Assembly (NCBI GenBank): GCA_023433615.1
Contig: JAEZCJ010000004.1
Coordinates: 1-62,063, forward strand
Direction: 5' to 3'
Source: Bacillota bacterium
GTDB taxonomy: Bacteria; Bacillota; Bacilli; Paenibacillales; Paenibacillaceae
DNA: 62,063 nucleotides
This document shows positions 7,878-17,314 of this stretch, in pieces (the stretch's first letter is position 1; each line of letters opens with the position of its first letter). A program made the position numbers and the translations under genes. The notes below the pieces were generated by a model, which was given only the letters and a program-made list of their open reading frames with translations, was not told the DNA's origin and did no database searches.

Positions 7878-9545
7878 TTATCGGCTCAGATAACGATCGT
7901 ATGCCGCCTGCTGAATGCTGATCGCTTCTTCGATGCCGAAGTTTTTCAGGTTGTCGACGTATTGATCGAAGTTCGCGAGCGGCTCCACGCCCATAATGAA
8001 CTTCACGACCATCTCGTCGGAATACGTATTGATATCGTTCATGATCGATGCCAGCTTGCTGCTCTCATCGGCCGTAAGCGTCATGAGCGGCAGCTGCAGC
8101 TCATTCTTGGCCTGCGACCATACTTCCAGCGATTGCAATTGCTCCGGATATTTCATCTGCTGCAGGAACGACTCGACGTCCTGCACGAACGGACCGCCGT
8201 ACTGCGTCCGCATGAATTGCGCCTGCGCCTGCTTCAGCGTCAGCTTGTCCGGATTGTTCTTGATCAGATCCGTGTATACCGGCTTGCCGTCTACCAGCTC
8301 ATAGCTCGTTCCTTCGATCCCGAAGTTGAACAGCATATGGCCTTGCTCTCCATAGGCCAGATCCAGCCACTTCACGATCTGCTCCGGGTCCTTAGCCGCC
8401 GTAGTGATCGCGGCGGAATGCTCGCCCGGATACGTCGGGCTGATCATGCCGGCTGCAGGCACATCGCCCTTGTTCAGCGTCGGATGCGGGAGCGCCATCA
8501 TCTGGAAGCCTTCCACGCTGTCCTTCATCAAATCCGTGAACTTGCCGATCGTGCCGCTGGAGTAGCCATAGAGAAGACCCAGCTCGTTGTTCGACGTTTT
8601 CGCGTCCTTCAGCTTGCCGTCTACGGCGGCAAAATCCTTATCGATTAGACCGTTCTCGTACCAACGGTTCATCGTTGCCAGGAATTTCTTGAATTCCGGC
8701 TGCATCTCGCCGTACTGTACCTTGTCGCCCTTCTTATGGAACTTCGCCAGGATGCCCCATGCGCCGATCATCGAATTGAGCAGGTCGTTGCGTACTGAGC
8801 CGACCTCCAGCAGGAACGGAATTTCATCCTGCTTGCCGTTGCCGTTAGGATCCTTATCCTTGAACGCCGTCAGCACGCTCTCCCATTCCTCGATCGTCGT
8901 CGGAGGCGTTGCGCCGACCTTATCCAGCCAGTCCTTACGTACGACAGGTCCATAGTAGACCTTGATTCGGTCATCGCCGCGAATGAACGGGAACGCGTAG
9001 ATGTCGCCCGTATCCGTCTTAATCATGCTCGCGACTTCCGGGTTCTCTTCCAGGTACTTCTTGAAGTTCGGGGCATGCGTCTCGATCAGATCGTTAAGCT
9101 TAATGATCGTGCCGTCGTCGATCGCGTTCTGCGGGCCCTTCGGCACCGTCAACCAGTTCGTCTGAATGACATCCGGCAGGTTGCGCGACGCGATCATCAG
9201 GTTGAATTGCTCCTGCATCTGGCCGCTGCCCGTACTCGGATGCTTGAATTCTACCTTCGTGCCGGTGATCTTCTCCAATTCCTTATAAGCCGCATTCTCG
9301 TTGAAATTCGTCATCGATACCGCTGCGTCCCCGTCAAGCTCGACCCAGTAGGAGAAAGATTTCGGGAATCCGCCGCCCTCTGTCTTTTGGCTGTCGGCCG
9401 ACTGATCCGTATTCCCTCCATTGCTCGCCTTGTTCGCGGCGTTCCCTTCATTGTTGTTATTGCCCGCGCAGCCTGCCAACAGCGTTGCCGTCAACATGAC
9501 AGTCAACAGCCAGGCCATCCCCTTCTTGCGTCTCGTCTTGTTCAA
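7878..9545 (-). CDS. extracellular solute-binding lipoprotein (LipO-like, CUT1 sugar uptake)
   Basis: 555 residues. A lipoprotein signal peptide ends at the lipobox LLAGC, followed by an Asn/Gly/Ser-rich linker and a two-lobe periplasmic-binding fold. GKQDEIPF (a D-x-N-G-N-G-K-x-D-E segment) is the calcium-loop-like motif frequent in Paenibacillus LipO proteins. Start: AAGGAGGG lies 8 bases before a TTG at 9545; no ATG gives a sensible signal peptide. First gene of the operon with two permeases, GH2 and Gfo/Idh, so it should capture the oligosaccharide that the GH2 enzyme cleaves. The regulator at 9714-12062 lies just upstream on the same strand. Confidence 0.9.
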   Translation of the reverse strand: MNKTRRKKGMAWLLTVMLTATLLAGCAGNNNNEGNAANKASNGGNTDQSADSQKTEGGGFPKSFSYWVELDGDAAVSMTNFNENAAYKELEKITGTKVEFKHPSTGSGQMQEQFNLMIASRNLPDVIQTNWLTVPKGPQNAIDDGTIIKLNDLIETHAPNFKKYLEENPEVASMIKTDTGDIYAFPFIRGDDRIKVYYGPVVRKDWLDKVGATPPTTIEEWESVLTAFKDKDPNGNGKQDEIPFLLEVGSVRNDLLNSMIGAWGILAKFHKKGDKVQYGEMQPEFKKFLATMNRWYENGLIDKDFAAVDGKLKDAKTSNNELGLLYGYSSGTIGKFTDLMKDSVEGFQMMALPHPTLNKGDVPAAGMISPTYPGEHSAAITTAAKDPEQIVKWLDLAYGEQGHMLFNFGIEGTSYELVDGKPVYTDLIKNNPDKLTLKQAQAQFMRTQYGGPFVQDVESFLQQMKYPEQLQSLEVWSQAKNELQLPLMTLTADESSKLASIMNDINTYSDEMVVKFIMGVEPLANFDQYVDNLKNFGIEEAISIQQAAYDRYLSR

Positions 9546-9713
9546 TCGAAACACCCTCCTTATGATAGGTTGTTCGGAATCGTTACAGTGCTGAATCTGC
9601 TTGTCCGATCCCTTGCAGCCAATGTACCGCGAGTCGCCTGGCATGCGAAATCATAAGGTTTCAAGCTGCATTGTCCGGAATCAAGATAGGCGGTTATCCA
9701 TTCTCAAGATCGA

Positions 9714-12062
9714 TTAATCCTGCTTCATATTGCGAAGCTGTTCCCGGTATTTGCCCGGGGTAATCCCTTCGATTTTCTTGAATACTTTGGTCAGCACGAT
9801 GTTGCTTGCATACCCGACACGAAGCGCAATTTCCTGCACGGTCAACTCTTCGGCTAGCAGCCGCTTCACGTTAGAGATCCGAGTGCGCGTAATATAATCG
9901 GTTATATTCTCGCCGCTGTGCTTTTTGAAGAAGGCCGAAATATAGATGGGACTGAGATTCATCTGTTCGGCAAGCATCGCGAGCCCGAGACTGTTGTCGT
10001 GATAATTATCCGATATGAATTGCACTAGCCGTTGGTAGAGCTGTTCGCTATGATCGGTTCGATCCTCTCGCACGGCACGGCATATCCGCTCGTACATGGC
10101 CGTGATCCGCTCGAACATCTGCTCAGCCGTGGCGGACTCCGACATCCACTTGGTCGGCTCGCCCGCGTCCGGCAAGATCGCTTCGCCGTCAAGGCGTGAT
10201 GCCTCCAACATCTTAAGCAGCGTACTATGGAGGTCTATGAAGAACCAGCGGCCCATATCGGGCGAGATCCTTGCTTGAACGAAGTTCATATGATACAAGC
10301 TGTTCAACAGCCGTTCCGAGTTGCCCCAATCGCCATTCTTCATATAGTTCGTGAGCTGTACTTCGAGATCCGTGGGAAACCGATAGGCGCCGCTGTCCAC
10401 GACACGTTCCTTCTCGTAATGCAGGATCGCATCCGCTCCTTCGAGCAGCTTATAGCTCAGCGCGATCATGGCTTCGTCGTAGCATTCTGCAATCCGTTCC
10501 AGTCCCTGATGCGTTCCGCTGACGCCTGCTGTCATGCGGGTCTTGAATCTGTCTCGCATCACCGCCATCAATCTCACCAACAAGGCGTCCATCGGCGATA
10601 CTTCATCGGCAAACGTCCCCTGCTCCAAATTTAATAAGATGATAATCCGATTCTTCGCTTCTTCAAAAGCATATCCGCGGCTACCCAGCATCTCGTGGCT
10701 CACATTCAGCAGAATGAATCGCAGCAGCATCCACTCCCGCTCGGTATCATCCTTCATGAAGGATGAGCCTTCCTCGATATCCAGCACGATCACGGCAAAC
10801 CAGGGATGGTAGAAGCGCACGTCCAACATCTCGATGTCCGCATCCGGCATCGACTCCAAATCGACCTGTCCATGAATCAATCGCGTCAAGAAGCTCGTGC
10901 GCATAATTGGCATCTGCGAAGTCAACTTCTGCTGGAGCTCATGTTCCTTGCCGAACAAAGACTGCATCGTGTCGCTGATTAGCATGAGCTCATTGCCCGC
11001 TTCGGCGTCGACATCGGTACGACCGCGCATGATCATGCCCACCAGATCCTTGATCGGCATATAATGCCGGCGGGTCAGATAGACGCACAGGGCAAGTCCG
11101 AGCGCCAGGCAAGCCAATACGGTGACGATGCTCCATCGCTTAACCGTATTCACCTGCTCCAGGACGACTCGTTTCGGGAATGCGGAGAGGAACGTCCAGC
11201 CATTCTCGGACGAGGTCACGTAGGAGACATAATGCTCCCCCCCATTAGAATCGTACAGGAATTGACCGCGCTCGCCGCTGAGCTTGCCGATATAGGCGTC
11301 GATCTGGCCTTGATCCGGCGGTCCGATCAGAATCTCCCGATCGCGGTTCAGAATGTAGAATGTCCCGTTATGCAGCCCTTCGACTTCACCCAGCAGATCC
11401 CGCATCTCCTGCTCATTGATCAATACGACCAGGCTGCCGCTTGCCTTGCCCGTCTCGCCGAACGGAAGCGATTGGACGTACGTAATCATCGACTGCCCTC
11501 TAGAAGCACTGCCTTTAAGCTCGGTGCGCTTATAGGATTTATAATGATTCCCCAGCAGAAGCTCCTGCTTATACTCGTCGAAGCTCATATCGCGATAAGG
11601 GTAAATATGGTGATAGAAAGTCGATGCATCCGTCTTCATCGTCGGCGTCAGAATCGTATCGGTCTGTCCAAAATACACATAGATATCTTCGACGAAGGAA
11701 TTGTAGGCCGAATACCGCGTAAGCTCTTCCATGAATTCGATGAATTGGTACTGTTCGCGCGGCGATGCGAATGCGCCGCCCTTCTGCATGATGAGCTGCT
11801 GCTTCGGATGAAAGGCAATCTGCCGCATCAAGTAATCGATCTCCTGCGTCCGCCCGTTCGCGACATGCTTCACTTGCTCCAGCATCGCGGAATTCGACCG
11901 ATACGCATTGTCTACCATGATTCTCTCGATCTTCACGTAGACAAGACTGCCGATCAGGACCGGAATCATGAAGACGAATAGAAAGGATAAGAGCAGCGTC
12001 ATGAAGACGCTGCGTCTCCGGGTGCGGCGATTGGCTGCGGTCCCTGTCGAGGTCTTGCTCAT
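9714..12062 (-). CDS. membrane-anchored AraC-family transcriptional regulator with extracellular sensor domain
   Basis: 782 residues. A cytoplasmic N-terminus is followed by a membrane helix (about 19-43), an extracellular Cache-like sensor region (about 45-305), a second helix (about 310-331), a long cytoplasmic linker, and a C-terminal AraC/XylS helix-turn-helix pair (about 680-782, with LSPIYISAFFKKHSGENI and the second helix region ending GITPGKYREQ). This one-component architecture is common beside Paenibacillus sugar operons and is expected to activate the binding-protein gene 168 bases downstream in response to an extracellular ligand. RBS AGGAG about 12 bases before the ATG. No histidine kinase or receiver domain is visible. 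Confidence 0.9.
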   Translation of the reverse strand: MSKTSTGTAANRRTRRRSVFMTLLLSFLFVFMIPVLIGSLVYVKIERIMVDNAYRSNSAMLEQVKHVANGRTQEIDYLMRQIAFHPKQQLIMQKGGAFASPREQYQFIEFMEELTRYSAYNSFVEDIYVYFGQTDTILTPTMKTDASTFYHHIYPYRDMSFDEYKQELLLGNHYKSYKRTELKGSASRGQSMITYVQSLPFGETGKASGSLVVLINEQEMRDLLGEVEGLHNGTFYILNRDREILIGPPDQGQIDAYIGKLSGERGQFLYDSNGGEHYVSYVTSSENGWTFLSAFPKRVVLEQVNTVKRWSIVTVLACLALGLALCVYLTRRHYMPIKDLVGMIMRGRTDVDAEAGNELMLISDTMQSLFGKEHELQQKLTSQMPIMRTSFLTRLIHGQVDLESMPDADIEMLDVRFYHPWFAVIVLDIEEGSSFMKDDTEREWMLLRFILLNVSHEMLGSRGYAFEEAKNRIIILLNLEQGTFADEVSPMDALLVRLMAVMRDRFKTRMTAGVSGTHQGLERIAECYDEAMIALSYKLLEGADAILHYEKERVVDSGAYRFPTDLEVQLTNYMKNGDWGNSERLLNSLYHMNFVQARISPDMGRWFFIDLHSTLLKMLEASRLDGEAILPDAGEPTKWMSESATAEQMFERITAMYERICRAVREDRTDHSEQLYQRLVQFISDNYHDNSLGLAMLAEQMNLSPIYISAFFKKHSGENITDYITRTRISNVKRLLAEELTVQEIALRVGYASNIVLTKVFKKIEGITPGKYREQLRNMKQD

Positions 12063-12248
12063 CTGAATCTCAGCTCCTGCGGAATATTGAATACAGCTAA
12101 TTATAGCCTACGCGATTACGCACCTACTATCGATTATCCTTTGTTAAGATCGATTGTTTGCATTCAAGATTGCGGTGACAATGCTCTTATCTTCCCTGTT
12201 GGCGGATCATTCAAGAGTTTCACTTCGTCATAAAAAAGACAATTTTAT

Positions 12249-12266
12249 TTGTGAAAAGTTTCACAT
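12249..12266 (+). promoter_or_regulatory. Rex operator upstream of adhE
   Basis: TTGTGAAAAGTTTCACAT matches the Rex (redox-sensing repressor) consensus TTGTGAAATATTTCACAA at all arm positions but the last base. It lies 76 bases before the adhE start. A CATAAT hexamer overlaps its right arm (12264-12269). Rex repression of adhE at low NADH/NAD is well established in Bacilli and Clostridia; operation here is inferred. Confidence 0.8.
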
Positions 12267-12341
12267 AATTACCTTGCAAATTCTTTTATCATTACGCTAC
12301 AGGTACCGGATAGGTACTCATCGCATAAGGAGGCTCTAGAC

Positions 12342-14951
12342 ATGGCAGTAAAAGAGACGAAAGTTCAAGACCATCAATCGGCGCAAGGCGTCATCGAGCA
12401 GCTCGTGCGCAAAGCCGATAAGGCGCTGGAGCAATTCATGGCACTCGATCAACGGCAGATCGACGCGATTGTCCAGGCGATGGCGCTGGCCGGCATCGAC
12501 AAGCACATGACGCTGGCCAAGCTGGCGCTCGAGGAGACGGGCCGCGGCGTGTACGAAGACAAGATTACGAAGAACATGTTCGCCACGGAGTACGTGTACC
12601 ACAGCATAAAGAACGAGAAGACGGTAGGCGTCATCGAAGAGAATCCCTACGAGAGCTATGTCAAGATCGCGGAGCCGGTCGGCATCATCGCCGGGGTGAC
12701 GCCGGTGACGAACCCCACGTCGACCACGATGTTCAAAGCGCTCATCGCGATCAAGACGCGCAACCCGATCATCTTCGCCTTCCATCCGTCCGCGCAGGCA
12801 AGCTCGGCCGAAGCGGCGCGGACGCTGCTCGATGCGGCGGTGCTGGCTGGCGCGCCGGCCGATTGCATCCAATGGGTCGACAAGCCATCGATCGAGGCCA
12901 CTCAGCTGCTGATGAACCATCCGAAGGTGGCGCTCGTGCTGGCGACAGGCGGATCGGCGATGGTGAAGTCCGCTTACAGCACAGGCAAGCCGGCGCTTGG
13001 CGTCGGTCCGGGCAACGTCCCCTGCCTGATCGACAAGACGGCGAATCTGAAGCAAGCCGTTACCGATCTGATTCTATCGAAGACGTTCGACAACGGCATG
13101 ATCTGCGCTTCCGAGCAAGCGGTCATCATCGAGGAACCCGTATACGACCAGACGAAGAAAATGATGTCCGTCCTCGGCTGTTATTTTCTCAACAATGAAG
13201 AGACGGAGGCTGTATCCAAGCTGGTCATCAACGCGGATAAGTGCGCGGTGAACGCGGTCATCGTCGGACAATCCGCCGCCAAGATCGCGGAGCTTGCCGG
13301 CATTACGGTACCGGAAGATACGAAAATACTCGTTGCGGAGCTCGCCGGTGTAGGCGTTCAGTATCCGCTGTCCGCGGAGAAGTTAAGTCCCGTGCTGGCC
13401 TGCTACAGGGCGAAGACGGCCGAGCAAGGCATCGAGCGCGCGGCGGAAATCGTCCGATTCGGCGGGATGGGGCATTCGTCGGTCATTCATTCGAACGACC
13501 AGCGGATCATTCACCTGTTCGCCGAACGCCTGCAGACGGGCCGCATCATCGTCAACTCGCCTTCGACGCACGGCGCGATCGGCGATATCTACAACACGAA
13601 CTTGCCTTCGCTCACGCTCGGCTGCGGGTCGTACGGCAGCAATTCGACGACATCGAACGTGACCGCCGTCAACCTGCTGAACGTGAAGCGCGTGGCGAAT
13701 CGGACCGTCAACATGCAATGGTTCAAGATTCCGCCCAAAATCTACTTCGAGCAAGGCTCGACGCAATACCTGTCCAAGATGCCCGACATCTCCCGCGTCT
13801 TGATCATTACGGACGAGATGATGGTCAAGCTGGGTTACGTCGAGAAGGTCGAATACTATCTGCGGAAGCGCCAGACGCCGGTCGCGATCGAAGTGTTCAC
13901 GGAGGTCGAGCCCGACCCGTCGACCGATACGGTGCGCCGTGGCACGACGGTCATGGATCGTTTCCAGCCGGACTGCATCATTGCGCTCGGCGGCGGTTCG
14001 CCGATGGATGCCGCCAAGGCGATGTGGCTGTTCTACGAGTATCCGGACATCGAATTCGATAACCTGAAGCAGAAGTTCATGGACATTCGCAAGCGCATCT
14101 ACAAGTACCCCCGGCTCGGCCACAAGGCGCAGTTCGTCGCGATCCCGACAACGTCCGGCACGGGCTCGGAGGTCACCTCGTTCGCGGTCATCACGGATAA
14201 GAATAAGGGCAACACCAAGTATCCGCTGGCCGATTACGAACTGACGCCGGACGTCGCCATTATCGATCCAGAATATGTCTACACGCTGCCGAAGACGCTC
14301 GTTGCCGACACCGGCATGGACGTGTTGACGCACGCGATCGAGGCATACGTCTCCGTTATGGCGAACGATTACACCGACGGCTTGGCGATGAAGGCGATTC
14401 AGCTCGTGTTCGAGAACCTGGAGCGTTCGTTCAATACGGGCGACCACACCGCCCGCGAGAAGATGCATAATGCATCGACGATGGCCGGCATGGCGTTCGC
14501 GAATGCCTTCCTGGGGATCAACCACAGCCTCGCGCATAAGTTCGGCGCCGAATTCCATACCGCTCACGGGCGGACGAATGCGATTCTGATGCCGCATGTC
14601 ATTCGCTACAACGCGCAGCGCCCGACGAAGTTCGCGTCGTTCCCGAAATACGATCACTTCATCGCGGATGAGCGCTATGCGGACATCGCGCGCATGCTCG
14701 GGCTGCCGGCCCGTTCGGTAAGCGAAGGCGTCAGCTCGCTAATCGGTGCCGCACGAGAACTGAACCGTTCGCTCGGCATTCCCGAGAGCTTCCAGGCGAT
14801 GCATCTGGACCCTGCGCGATTCGAGACCCGCGTCGACTATCTTGCGGACCGCGCATTCGAGGACCAATGCACGACAGCCAATCCGCGCATGCCGCTCGTC
14901 TCCGAGCTGGCGGATATTTATCGCAAGGCTTTCTACGGCAAGTTCGAATGA
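12342..14951 (+). CDS. adhE: bifunctional acetaldehyde-CoA / alcohol dehydrogenase
   Basis: 869 residues, full length for AdhE. It reduces acetyl-CoA to acetaldehyde and then ethanol, regenerating NAD during fermentation, and typically forms spirosomes. N-terminal aldehyde dehydrogenase domain: catalytic Cys255 in DNGMICASEQ and the ATGGSAMVKSAYS cofactor segment. C-terminal iron-dependent alcohol dehydrogenase domain: GGGSPMDAAKAMW, plus metal ligands in DVLTHAIEAYVS and GINHSLAHKFGAEFHTAHG. RBS AAGGAGG 9 bases before the ATG. The Rex operator upstream argues for induction under high NADH. Single-gene unit with a hairpin downstream. Confidence 0.98.
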   Translation: MAVKETKVQDHQSAQGVIEQLVRKADKALEQFMALDQRQIDAIVQAMALAGIDKHMTLAKLALEETGRGVYEDKITKNMFATEYVYHSIKNEKTVGVIEENPYESYVKIAEPVGIIAGVTPVTNPTSTTMFKALIAIKTRNPIIFAFHPSAQASSAEAARTLLDAAVLAGAPADCIQWVDKPSIEATQLLMNHPKVALVLATGGSAMVKSAYSTGKPALGVGPGNVPCLIDKTANLKQAVTDLILSKTFDNGMICASEQAVIIEEPVYDQTKKMMSVLGCYFLNNEETEAVSKLVINADKCAVNAVIVGQSAAKIAELAGITVPEDTKILVAELAGVGVQYPLSAEKLSPVLACYRAKTAEQGIERAAEIVRFGGMGHSSVIHSNDQRIIHLFAERLQTGRIIVNSPSTHGAIGDIYNTNLPSLTLGCGSYGSNSTTSNVTAVNLLNVKRVANRTVNMQWFKIPPKIYFEQGSTQYLSKMPDISRVLIITDEMMVKLGYVEKVEYYLRKRQTPVAIEVFTEVEPDPSTDTVRRGTTVMDRFQPDCIIALGGGSPMDAAKAMWLFYEYPDIEFDNLKQKFMDIRKRIYKYPRLGHKAQFVAIPTTSGTGSEVTSFAVITDKNKGNTKYPLADYELTPDVAIIDPEYVYTLPKTLVADTGMDVLTHAIEAYVSVMANDYTDGLAMKAIQLVFENLERSFNTGDHTAREKMHNASTMAGMAFANAFLGINHSLAHKFGAEFHTAHGRTNAILMPHVIRYNAQRPTKFASFPKYDHFIADERYADIARMLGLPARSVSEGVSSLIGAARELNRSLGIPESFQAMHLDPARFETRVDYLADRAFEDQCTTANPRMPLVSELADIYRKAFYGKFE

Positions 14952-15000
14952 GCTAGAACAAGAGGTCGTTGACATTGTAGATATTGGGATTGAACGTAAC

Positions 15001-15048
15001 GAAACAGCTGAAGTCTAGGGCTATAGATCCCTCGATTTCAGCTGTTTC
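15001..15048 (+). terminator. hairpin terminator after adhE
   Basis: 12-bp perfect stem (GAAACAGCTGAA and complement) with an inner AGGG/CCCT stem, about 50 bases beyond the adhE stop. Only a weak T-rich tail follows. Confidence 0.55.
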
Positions 15049-15100
15049 CTTGTGCTATCGTATCCCGTCCCTCGGTTTTAAGGGTTTATCTCACATATAC

Positions 15101-15424
15101 TCACTGATTCGCAGGATTTCAGCACCTAGAATTAAGTCAGTCTCAGGAAGTAGCGCAGATAACACCGGTTGAGGTGGTGGCTGGGCATGCGGGAATAGAG
15201 GAATAGCCAGAAAAATTCCCCAGGTGGCATCTACTGCACGCATACTCCACAAAACCCTTGGAGGTTCACCCTCCCAGATCTCTACGGGTCATTGCCCTTA
15301 CATTCCTTCGTTTTACCTTTCCAAGGTGTGGAGACCGATAGCGTTTAGCTGATGGGTCTTAGCCCGTATGGGAAACGAACTCGGTCCTCCGTGCTTTCTT
15401 TGTTGAAATCCTGCGAACGAGTCA
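15101..15424 (-). ncRNA. structured 324-bp segment bounded by inverted repeats (candidate bridge RNA or MITE)
   Basis: No open frame here. The segment is bounded by 24-bp inverted repeats (15101-15124 and 15401-15424, 20 of 24 positions paired; core TTCGCAGGATTTCA perfect) and flanked by a 6-bp direct repeat ATATAC (15095-15100, 15425-15430). Inside are short hairpins: GGAGG/CCTCC at 15260-15274, GGG/CCC at 15286-15297, ACCTT/AAGGT at 15315-15327. It starts 28 bases after the stop of the IS110-type transposase. Family knowledge: IS1111-group elements encode a bridge RNA in the 3' non-coding end. The flanking direct repeat instead suggests a short non-autonomous transposon. I cannot decide between them, and the strand is assumed from the transposase. 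Confidence 0.4.
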
Positions 15425-15452
15425 ATATACGTAATGTTGCTATTTAATTAAT

Positions 15453-16696
15453 TTATGCTGCTACTGTCCAGGACAAGACCGTTTTCTCTAGCAAGAATGT
15501 TTCTCCACGTTTAACAATACCTACTAGTATTCTTGCCAACTTTCCAATTAACTTAATAATGGACTGTTGCTTCTTCATCTTCTTTTCTTTCACATTTTGC
15601 TCATGCAGATGGCTGAAGATGGGGTTATTCCAGACGAGCTGAACCGTCGCGAGATAGAGATATTTACGCAAAGCCGAGTCTCCTCGCTTCGAAAGAACGA
15701 TTCTACCCTTTCGCTTTCCAGATGTGCGCTCGGCTAGGTTTAAGCCCGCCTTCCTTAATACCTGACGTCCATGCGCATACTGTCTTAAATCCCCTGTACC
15801 GGCTAGTATGGCTGCGGTGAATATCGTTCCCAGACCCTTAATGGTTCGCAGTTGTTTCGCCATCGGAATCTCAGATAGTAGAGCCTCGACGTCCATTCTT
15901 CAATGAGCCGATTTAGATCCGCCTTCGCTTCTGCTACAGCAGTTCCATCCCCGACACTGCATTTCGCGTGAGCGATGAGCAGTGCGGCCTTCTCTATCCC
16001 CGTAGAACCCCCGGCACGCTGCATATGGGCTCGCCAAGACTTGATTACATCTGGTACCGTATACGTCTGCAGTGGGCAAGGAAATGCCTTAAGGGTTGCC
16101 AATGATCGCTTACAGGTCCAGTCTTTGAACACGCTTGGATACTCGGGAAAGCGGATGTCCAGCCAGCGTACGATCCGATTCTGAAGCCGTATACTGTTCG
16201 ATACCCAAAATTCTCGATCACTCATCATTGTCCGTAGTCGTTTAAATACAAGTGATTGACGTGTGTACTCATAATAGAAGCCCCGACTAACTGAATCTGC
16301 GATGACCAGCGCATCCTAGGGATCGTTTTTTGAAGGGCTATTGTCCCGATTTTCTTTATTACGCTTGGTTGTTGCAGGGTTAACCATAACCACGTGTAAT
16401 CCCTTATCTGCTAGCCAGTTGGCCAGATTAAACCAATAATGACCGGTTGGCTCCATGCCGATAATGAACTTCTCTAGTCGATTCTTCTGTAGTAATTCGG
16501 CCATCCAGCGTCTCAACTTCTCAAACCCTTCTAAGGTATTTGAGAATGAGAGATGCCGTTTTGAAATGACGATACCTCGATAATTCGTGGCCTGGGCCAC
16601 ATGTGTTTCCTTGGCCATGTCGATCCCTACGACGAGATGCGAGGTCGTAATTCGTTCAATCCGTTGATTTTGCGCGTCTGATTGCTTAAACTTCAT
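15453..16696 (-). pseudogene. IS110-family transposase, interrupted
   Basis: The N-terminal DEDD part (VVGIDMAKETHVAQA, IIGMEPTGHYWFNLANWL) reads from the ATG at 16696 to an amber codon at 16316-16318, where NDPKDA would be expected; the frame then continues with DALVIADSV. A frameshift near 15900 moves the coding to another frame, which carries the C-terminal Transposase_20 domain (IKGLGTIFTAAILAGTGDLRQY, split here as IKGLGTIFTAAI and AGTGDLRQY; AGLNLAERTSGKRKGR; Ser-rich catalytic region). One nonsense change plus one frameshift make it very unlikely to be active. The unbroken length would be about 410 residues, normal for the family. Confidence 0.88.
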
Positions 16697-16701
16697 AGTA
16701 A

Positions 16702-16750
16702 GAGCGCCTCCTTGATGTGTTGTCGACAAACCCATCATACCGAGGCGCTC
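16702..16750 (-). promoter_or_regulatory. hairpin masking the transposase ribosome binding site
   Basis: On the transposase strand, GAGCGCCTC and GAGGCGCTC form a perfect 9-bp stem; the second arm contains the GGAGG that precedes the ATG at 16696. The hairpin would hide the ribosome binding site. On the opposite strand the same stem is followed by a TTTTTT run, so it could also stop incoming transcription. Confidence 0.55.
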
Positions 16751-16861
16751 CCTTTTTTACAAAGCTCATTTCTTAAGCTCTACAGGAATGTTTAGCTCAA
16801 TGAAAGCTGTGATGCGCCACATGGCAAATTCATCCGCACTACTCGAACAAATACGTTCTAA

Positions 16862-17224
16862 TCATATTGAGCATGCCATTAATACATTCCCATCAGGATC
16901 TTTAAACCAGATAACCTCATCGTCCTTATGCTCAATAACAATGTTTAAACTTAGTAGGAATTGATACGTTTCTTCTATATTCGGTGCATCCAAACTAAAG
17001 AGAGGTTGGGTTGCAGGTTCTACTTTATCTACACGACGCAAAAATATATTTGAACACTGACTCTCCCCCAAACCGATAATATGAATATCGGTTCGGTCTG
17101 TATCGGGAATCGGCATACCGAGTACTTTGCAGTACCAATCGATAGATTTTTTAACATCAGTGACATAGACAAAAACAGCAGGAACTTTCGGTTTTATTGG
17201 TGTTCCGCTATCCTGTTTCATCAT
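16862..17224 (-). CDS. VOC family protein (glyoxalase/bleomycin-resistance fold)
   Basis: 120 residues with the two beta-alpha-beta-beta-beta modules of the vicinal-oxygen-chelate fold; FVYVTDVKKSIDWYCKVLGM opens the first and FKDPDGNVL closes the second. Start: AGGAGG 8 bases before the ATG at 17224. Small VOC proteins include metallo-enzymes and antibiotic-binding proteins; the usual metal ligands are not clear here, so function is open. One of three VOC genes in this AT-richer stretch, none closely alike. Confidence 0.8.
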   Translation of the reverse strand: MMKQDSGTPIKPKVPAVFVYVTDVKKSIDWYCKVLGMPIPDTDRTDIHIIGLGESQCSNIFLRRVDKVEPATQPLFSLDAPNIEETYQFLLSLNIVIEHKDDEVIWFKDPDGNVLMACSI

Positions 17225-17314
17225 CTCAGAAGCCTCCTAATATGTATTAATACTACCTTCAATCACTTGTAATGCATTTGGTACTACCTGGAGTTATCCC
17301 CCCACTGCAAGTCT

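Larger units (their letters stand above)
15101..16758 (-). mobile_element. degenerate IS110-family insertion sequence
   Basis: Comprises a broken IS110-family transposase gene, its 5' leader with a start-site hairpin, and a structured 3' non-coding segment. IS110 elements have no terminal inverted repeats of the classical kind and leave little or no target duplication, so the outer ends cannot be fixed from sequence alone; the limits given are the outermost recognisable parts. It marks the left edge of an accessory region. Confidence 0.7.

Noticed and set aside
9706..12155. AAGATCGATT occurring at 9706-9715 and 12146-12155 as a possible AraC-regulator site
   Set aside because: Only a 10-base match, one copy overlapping a stop codon, with no symmetric or tandem arrangement; could be chance.
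13383..14657. Long antisense frame (424 codons) inside adhE
   Set aside because: Shadow of a high-GC gene; His/Arg-rich translation without domain features, opposite a firmly identified adhE.
15101..15424. Group II intron or retron RNA
   Set aside because: No reverse transcriptase gene and no recognisable domain V hairpin; bounding inverted repeats fit a transposon or bridge RNA better.
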